A stretch of 29,335 bases of DNA, taken from Aliarcobacter butzleri (GTDB lineage: Bacteria; Campylobacterota; Campylobacteria; Campylobacterales; Arcobacteraceae). Positions 25,609-29,335 of the stretch are shown piece after piece. A program made the translations under genes and the position numbers. The notes under the pieces are model-generated. The model saw nothing but the letters and a program-made list of their open reading frames with translations. It ran no database searches and had not been told where the DNA came from. The first letter of the stretch is position 1; every line of letters starts with the position of its first letter. The DNA lies in contig JAAYJJ010000064.1 in assembly GCA_012522985.1 (NCBI GenBank), positions 1-29,335 on the forward strand. The letters are read 5' to 3'.

Positions 25609-27756
25609 TTATAAATTTGATAAAGTTAGCTCTATTCTATCCTTTTTAACAGTTAAAACTCTTAGTTCTATCTCATCTCCTACATTAAATAGATCTGTTA
25701 CTCTATCTAATCTACCTTTTGACATTTTAGAAATATGAAGTAAACCCTCACCACCTTTTGGTAGGGTTACAAAAGCACCAAAATCGACAATTCTCTCTAT
25801 TTTTGATTTAAAAGTATCTCCTATATTATAGAGTTCTTCAAAGTTTGGATTGCTATGTGATTTTTTTTGTGAGTTATTTACTATATTTAAAATAGACTCT
25901 TTAGCATTTAGTACATCTTCTTTGTTTTGTGCCGTTATTTTTACATTTCCACTATTTTTATCTAAGTCAATTGAGACATTAAAATCATCAATAATCTCTT
26001 TGATTGTTTGTCCACCCTTACCTATAACAGCAAAGATTTTATTAGTATCTATAATAAAGTTTTCAACTATAGGTAAAGCACAACTTGTTTTTATATCTTC
26101 ACTAGCTTCTTGCATAATAGATAAAATATGTACTCTTCCCTCTTTTGCTTGAAGTAGTGCTTCATTTAAAACACTCAAATCAATTCCACCAAGTTTAATA
26201 TCCATTTGTAGTGCTGTTATTCCATCTATAGTACCAGCAACTTTAAAATCCATATCTCCGTCATGATCTTCAAGTCCCATAATATCTGTTAGCACTGCAT
26301 ATTTATCACCTTCACTTACAAGTCCCATAGCTATTCCTGCAACAAGATTGGATATTTCTATATTTGCAGCTTTTAGAGCAATAGAGCCACCACAAACTGT
26401 AGCCATTGATGAGCTTCCATTTGACTCTAAAATCTCTGAAACCAATCTTATTGTACTATCAAGATTATAAGGCAAACTACTCTCTAAAGCTTTTTTTGCC
26501 AAATTACCATGCCCTAGCTCTCTTCTTCCTACACCAAATATAGGTTTTGCTTCACCTACACTAAATCCTGGGAAATTATAATGAACCATAAATTTTTCTA
26601 TATCTGTTGTTTTTTCAGTTAAAGTTTCATACATTTGCCCATCTTTTGCTCCAGCTATTGTTCCTACAACTAAAGCTTGTGTTTCACCTCTTGTAAATAA
26701 ACAACTACTATGAGCTGAAGGCAAAATATTTGTTTCTATTGAGATTGGTCTTACCTCTTTTAGCCCTCTTCCATCAGCTCTTATTTGTTCATCAAGAATC
26801 ATTTTTCTAACCTGCTCTTTTTTAACTATTAAAACAGCTTCAAAAACCTCTTTATTATCAAAATTATTTTCTATTATAAACTCATCTTTAGATATCTTAG
26901 CTGATAGCTCTTTTAGCTCACTAGCTCTTTCACTTTTTGCCAATTTTCGTAAAGCTTCTCTAATATCTTGACTATATCTCTCTTTTACATAAGAGATAAT
27001 CTCATCACTAACCAAAAATGGTTTAAGCTCTATATCTTTATCCTCTTTTTTATATTGAGTAAAGTTGTTTTTATATGTTATAGTAGCATTTTTTATAGCT
27101 TCTTGAGCTTTTCCTATCAATTCTACTAGCTCATATTCACTAACTTCATTTGCACTATGAAGGTTGTTTTCTAAACTAGAGATAGATTTCATCTCTATCA
27201 TTAAAAGCTCATTTTCACTTCCAGCAATATATAGATCTAAAATAGAGTTTTTAAGTTCACTACTTGTTGGGTTAATTATAATCTCACCATCTATTTTTGC
27301 CAATCTTACCCCACAAACAAGCTTATTAATAGGAAGATCAGATAGATACAATGCTGCTGATGCTGCATTGAGTGCTGCTACTTGTAAATCAACCTCTTTA
27401 TCTGCACTTAAAACCATCACTGTTATTGTTGTAGGATAAACATATCCTTTTGGAAAAAGTGGTCTTAGACTTCTATCTATTACTCTAGATGTAAGTGTTT
27501 CAAAGTCATTAGGTTTACCCTCTCTTTTGATAAATCCTCCAGGGAGTTTTGCATAAGCATATGTTTTTTCTATATATTGAACAGTTAGTGGAGTAAAATC
27601 CTCTTCTACGGGATTATCATATTCTGTTACAACAGTTGCAAGTAAAACACACTTACCCATTTGTAGCATAACAGATCCATTTGATTGTTTAGCTACGTGA
27701 TTTATAGTATAAATCTCTTTTTTATTATTTATTTCAAGTTCACATTTTATTGACAT
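25609..27756 (-). CDS. pnp: Polyribonucleotide nucleotidyltransferase (PNPase)
   Basis: PNPase degrades RNA phosphorolytically from the 3' end and can add tails. The 715-residue protein has the full layout: RNase PH domain 1 (about 10-230), a helical linker, RNase PH domain 2 (about 320-545) with FTRGETQALV and the metal-binding GLEDHDGDMDFKVAGT, a KH domain (about 555-615) with the GKGG loop in FAVIGKGGQTIKEI, and an S1 RNA-binding domain to the end (IERIVDFGAFVTLPKGGEG). The ATG is preceded by AAAGGG within the end of the phosphoribosyltransferase gene, which overlaps pnp by 10 bases, so the two are coupled. No E. coli-style rpsO gene precedes it. Confidence 0.98.
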   Translation of the reverse strand: MSIKCELEINNKKEIYTINHVAKQSNGSVMLQMGKCVLLATVVTEYDNPVEEDFTPLTVQYIEKTYAYAKLPGGFIKREGKPNDFETLTSRVIDRSLRPLFPKGYVYPTTITVMVLSADKEVDLQVAALNAASAALYLSDLPINKLVCGVRLAKIDGEIIINPTSSELKNSILDLYIAGSENELLMIEMKSISSLENNLHSANEVSEYELVELIGKAQEAIKNATITYKNNFTQYKKEDKDIELKPFLVSDEIISYVKERYSQDIREALRKLAKSERASELKELSAKISKDEFIIENNFDNKEVFEAVLIVKKEQVRKMILDEQIRADGRGLKEVRPISIETNILPSAHSSCLFTRGETQALVVGTIAGAKDGQMYETLTEKTTDIEKFMVHYNFPGFSVGEAKPIFGVGRRELGHGNLAKKALESSLPYNLDSTIRLVSEILESNGSSSMATVCGGSIALKAANIEISNLVAGIAMGLVSEGDKYAVLTDIMGLEDHDGDMDFKVAGTIDGITALQMDIKLGGIDLSVLNEALLQAKEGRVHILSIMQEASEDIKTSCALPIVENFIIDTNKIFAVIGKGGQTIKEIIDDFNVSIDLDKNSGNVKITAQNKEDVLNAKESILNIVNNSQKKSHSNPNFEELYNIGDTFKSKIERIVDFGAFVTLPKGGEGLLHISKMSKGRLDRVTDLFNVGDEIELRVLTVKKDRIELTLSNL

Positions 27757-28406
27757 TGTTTTCCCTTTAAGTATTTTTTTATATCTTCTATAAAAATAGG
27801 GTTTAATTCTTTATAATAAAAATCTATAGAGACAAAATGATCTATAGATTTATAACAATACAAATCATCAGATATAGCTTCCAAATCAGCTTTTATAGCA
27901 GTTGGCATAATAGGTGTAGCAACAGCTACTGATTTTGCTTTCATATTGATAATAGTTTTTATACAAGCCATCATAGTTAAACCTGTATTTAATCCCTCAT
28001 CAAGCAATAACACATTTTGATTTGCCAAATCACACAAAGCTTTACCTTTATACTCATTCATTTGAGGAATTAAGTACTTTTCATACTCCTCTTTTGCTTG
28101 TACAAAGATAGATTCTAAATCTATATCAAAAGATTTATCTAACTCTTCATGTATAACAACCTCTTCTTTTTCGGTAATTGTAGCTATTGCACACTCGCTG
28201 TTTAAAGGGGCTAATATTTTGTGTGTAAAGATATAATCAATCTTAGCATCAATTTTAGAGGCTATTTCATCTGCAATTACAAGTCCACCCATAGATGTAG
28301 CAACTATTATCCAGTTTTCTAACTTCATATTTTCTATAGGCAATATCTTAAGTAGATGTGATGCTGCATCTACCCTATCTTTAAAAATATCCTTTTCTAC
28401 TATCAC
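27747..28406 (-). CDS. Phosphoribosyltransferase-like protein
   Basis: The 219-residue protein resembles the predicted phosphoribosyltransferases of the COG1926 type. The PRPP-binding loop is recognisable in NVLLLDEGLNTGLTM (about 130-145), where the usual DD-x-x-x-TG pattern is changed to DEGLNTG. An upstream VATSMGGLVIADEIA helix corresponds to the pyrophosphate loop region. The middle (about 70-125) is a helical insertion. The reaction and substrate base are unknown. The start is a GTG at 28406-28404 with AAAGG six bases upstream, formed around the lptD stop codon. Its end overlaps pnp by 10 bases, which suggests a linked role in nucleotide or RNA metabolism, but this is only context. Confidence 0.75.
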   Translation of the reverse strand: MIVEKDIFKDRVDAASHLLKILPIENMKLENWIIVATSMGGLVIADEIASKIDAKIDYIFTHKILAPLNSECAIATITEKEEVVIHEELDKSFDIDLESIFVQAKEEYEKYLIPQMNEYKGKALCDLANQNVLLLDEGLNTGLTMMACIKTIINMKAKSVAVATPIMPTAIKADLEAISDDLYCYKSIDHFVSIDFYYKELNPIFIEDIKKYLKGKQCQ

Positions 28407-28415
28407 ATAGTGCCT

Positions 28416-29335
28416 TTATTGTTTACTTACTTTTGACTCTTTAACAAATCGATGTTCAAGTCCACCTATTGGTTTTAATTGTAACATAAGATATATTATA
28501 TCTTGCCTTTTTGCTGAGTTATCTATAGTTGATGCTGAAACCAACTCATCCATTATAGATAACTGTAAAGACCAACAGCTTTTATCAATAGCAAGTGCAA
28601 ACTCTTTAATATTTAGAGTTTTTTCATAAAGGTTATAATTTTCTCTATAGCTAAATGTATAATTCTTCCAAAAATGAAATCCTAACTTATAATCTATAGT
28701 TTCAGAATCCTCCATATTAGAGTATAATGTTTTTTTAGTCCAATAATGAGAAGTATTTAAAAAATAGTTTTCATAATTTAAATCTAATCCACTTGAAGAT
28801 AAAATAACCTTATTATCTTGATGATTATATAAAAATCTATTTGAAATAGAGCCATATTTATGGTAATAAATAAGTTCATTTTCCATATTACCCAAACTAG
28901 AATCTCCAAAATCATCATATATTATATTTTGTCTTATTTTATGGTTTAAAAACATATTTGCAAAATCTTTATCATAACAAGAGTGACTTAACCAAAAAAC
29001 CAAATTTTTACTGTCCTATACTATAGGAAAACTTCTTAACTCTGTATCTGTATTATTTGTTAATTCATATATATCACCTCTTTTACTCGCTCCACTTGGC
29101 ACGTAAAGAGTTGAGCCTAAATTTAGAGTATGAAGTAAAGTATCATACTCTTTGATTAGGTTTGTAGAGGCACTAATACTATGTCTTGCTTGAGCATATT
29201 TAGCATCTTTTAAAGACTTTTTAATATCATTTTCATCATAATCTATATGTGCAAAATAGAGTTCTTCTTGTAAAGAGATATTTAAATAGTCATCAAAAAG
29301 ATTAAATCCATAAAAAAATGGTAATGAAATAGATG
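28416..29335 (-). pseudogene. lptD: LptD (LPS assembly outer-membrane protein), C-terminal part with in-frame stop
   Basis: This is the C-terminal beta-barrel region of LptD, which inserts lipopolysaccharide into the outer membrane; the 5' part lies beyond the window. The last segment, with WSLQLSIMDEL and MLQLKPIGGLEHRF, is the characteristic LptD ending. Reading from 29333 the frame is open for 105 codons (SISLPFFYGFNLFDDYLN to ELRSFPIV) and then meets TAG at 29018-29016. The same frame continues without shift (DSKNLVFWLSHSCYD) for 199 codons to the normal stop at 28416. Both halves look like LptD barrel strands, so a single nonsense codon interrupts one gene. A TTG at 29003 is the first plausible restart. 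LptD is usually essential, so a sequence error, a recent mutation, read-through or a second copy must be considered. Confidence 0.72.

Noticed and set aside
28416-29003. Independent short gene starting at TTG 29003
   Set aside because: The same frame continues upstream as LptD past a single TAG, and the protein is plainly the end of the LptD barrel, so it is better treated as part of an interrupted lptD.

Overview
The window is compact, AT-rich chromosomal DNA of a Campylobacterota-type (epsilonproteobacterial) organism. Three things point there: a single XerH-type tyrosine recombinase instead of XerC/XerD, a TolC protein fused to OmpA-like domains, and the style of the chemotaxis, UvrC and LptD proteins. 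A free-living relative of Sulfurimonas or Arcobacter is my best guess, but this is inference. Coding density is very high. The longest gene-free stretches are 6269-6446 and 11460-11618, both under 200 bp, so no gap exceeds 300 bp. I saw no tRNA, rRNA, CRISPR array or insertion sequence.

Region 1 (1-6268, minus strand) is a type I secretion operon. In transcription order it encodes a TolC duct carrying TSP3 and OmpA-like domains, a LapB-type ABC transporter with an inactive C39-like domain, an HlyD adaptor, and the start of a gene that runs off the window and may encode a receiver-like regulator. No secreted substrate gene is visible here.

Region 2 (6447-11459, minus strand) is a tight housekeeping operon: DEAD-box RNA helicase, uvrC, alr and a secreted Sel1-repeat protein. 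A strong hairpin lies in the helicase leader. The M3 oligopeptidase gene prlC is transcribed divergently from the same intergenic region.

Region 3 (13676-15599) holds a promoter-led pair of small uncharacterised genes on the plus strand, convergent with xerH. The two sets overlap at a palindrome that supplies both stop codons. Upstream of xerH is a 7-6-7 inverted repeat that looks like a dif core.

Region 4 (15600-29335, minus strand) is a long co-directional run: lptD (with an in-frame TAG), a phosphoribosyltransferase-like gene, pnp, then cheY-cheA-cheR-cheD-cheB, then an HlyD / RbbA-like / YhhJ-like exporter. The chemotaxis block has signalling and adaptation enzymes but no CheW or receptor gene, so it must work with partners encoded elsewhere. 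Its CheA carries four GFF/GFY-type motifs in the P1-P3 linker.

Most of the window is recognisable core biology. The points most worth a second look are the CheA linker repeats, the TolC-TSP3-OmpA fusion, the lptD nonsense codon, the helicase leader hairpin and the dif-like site.
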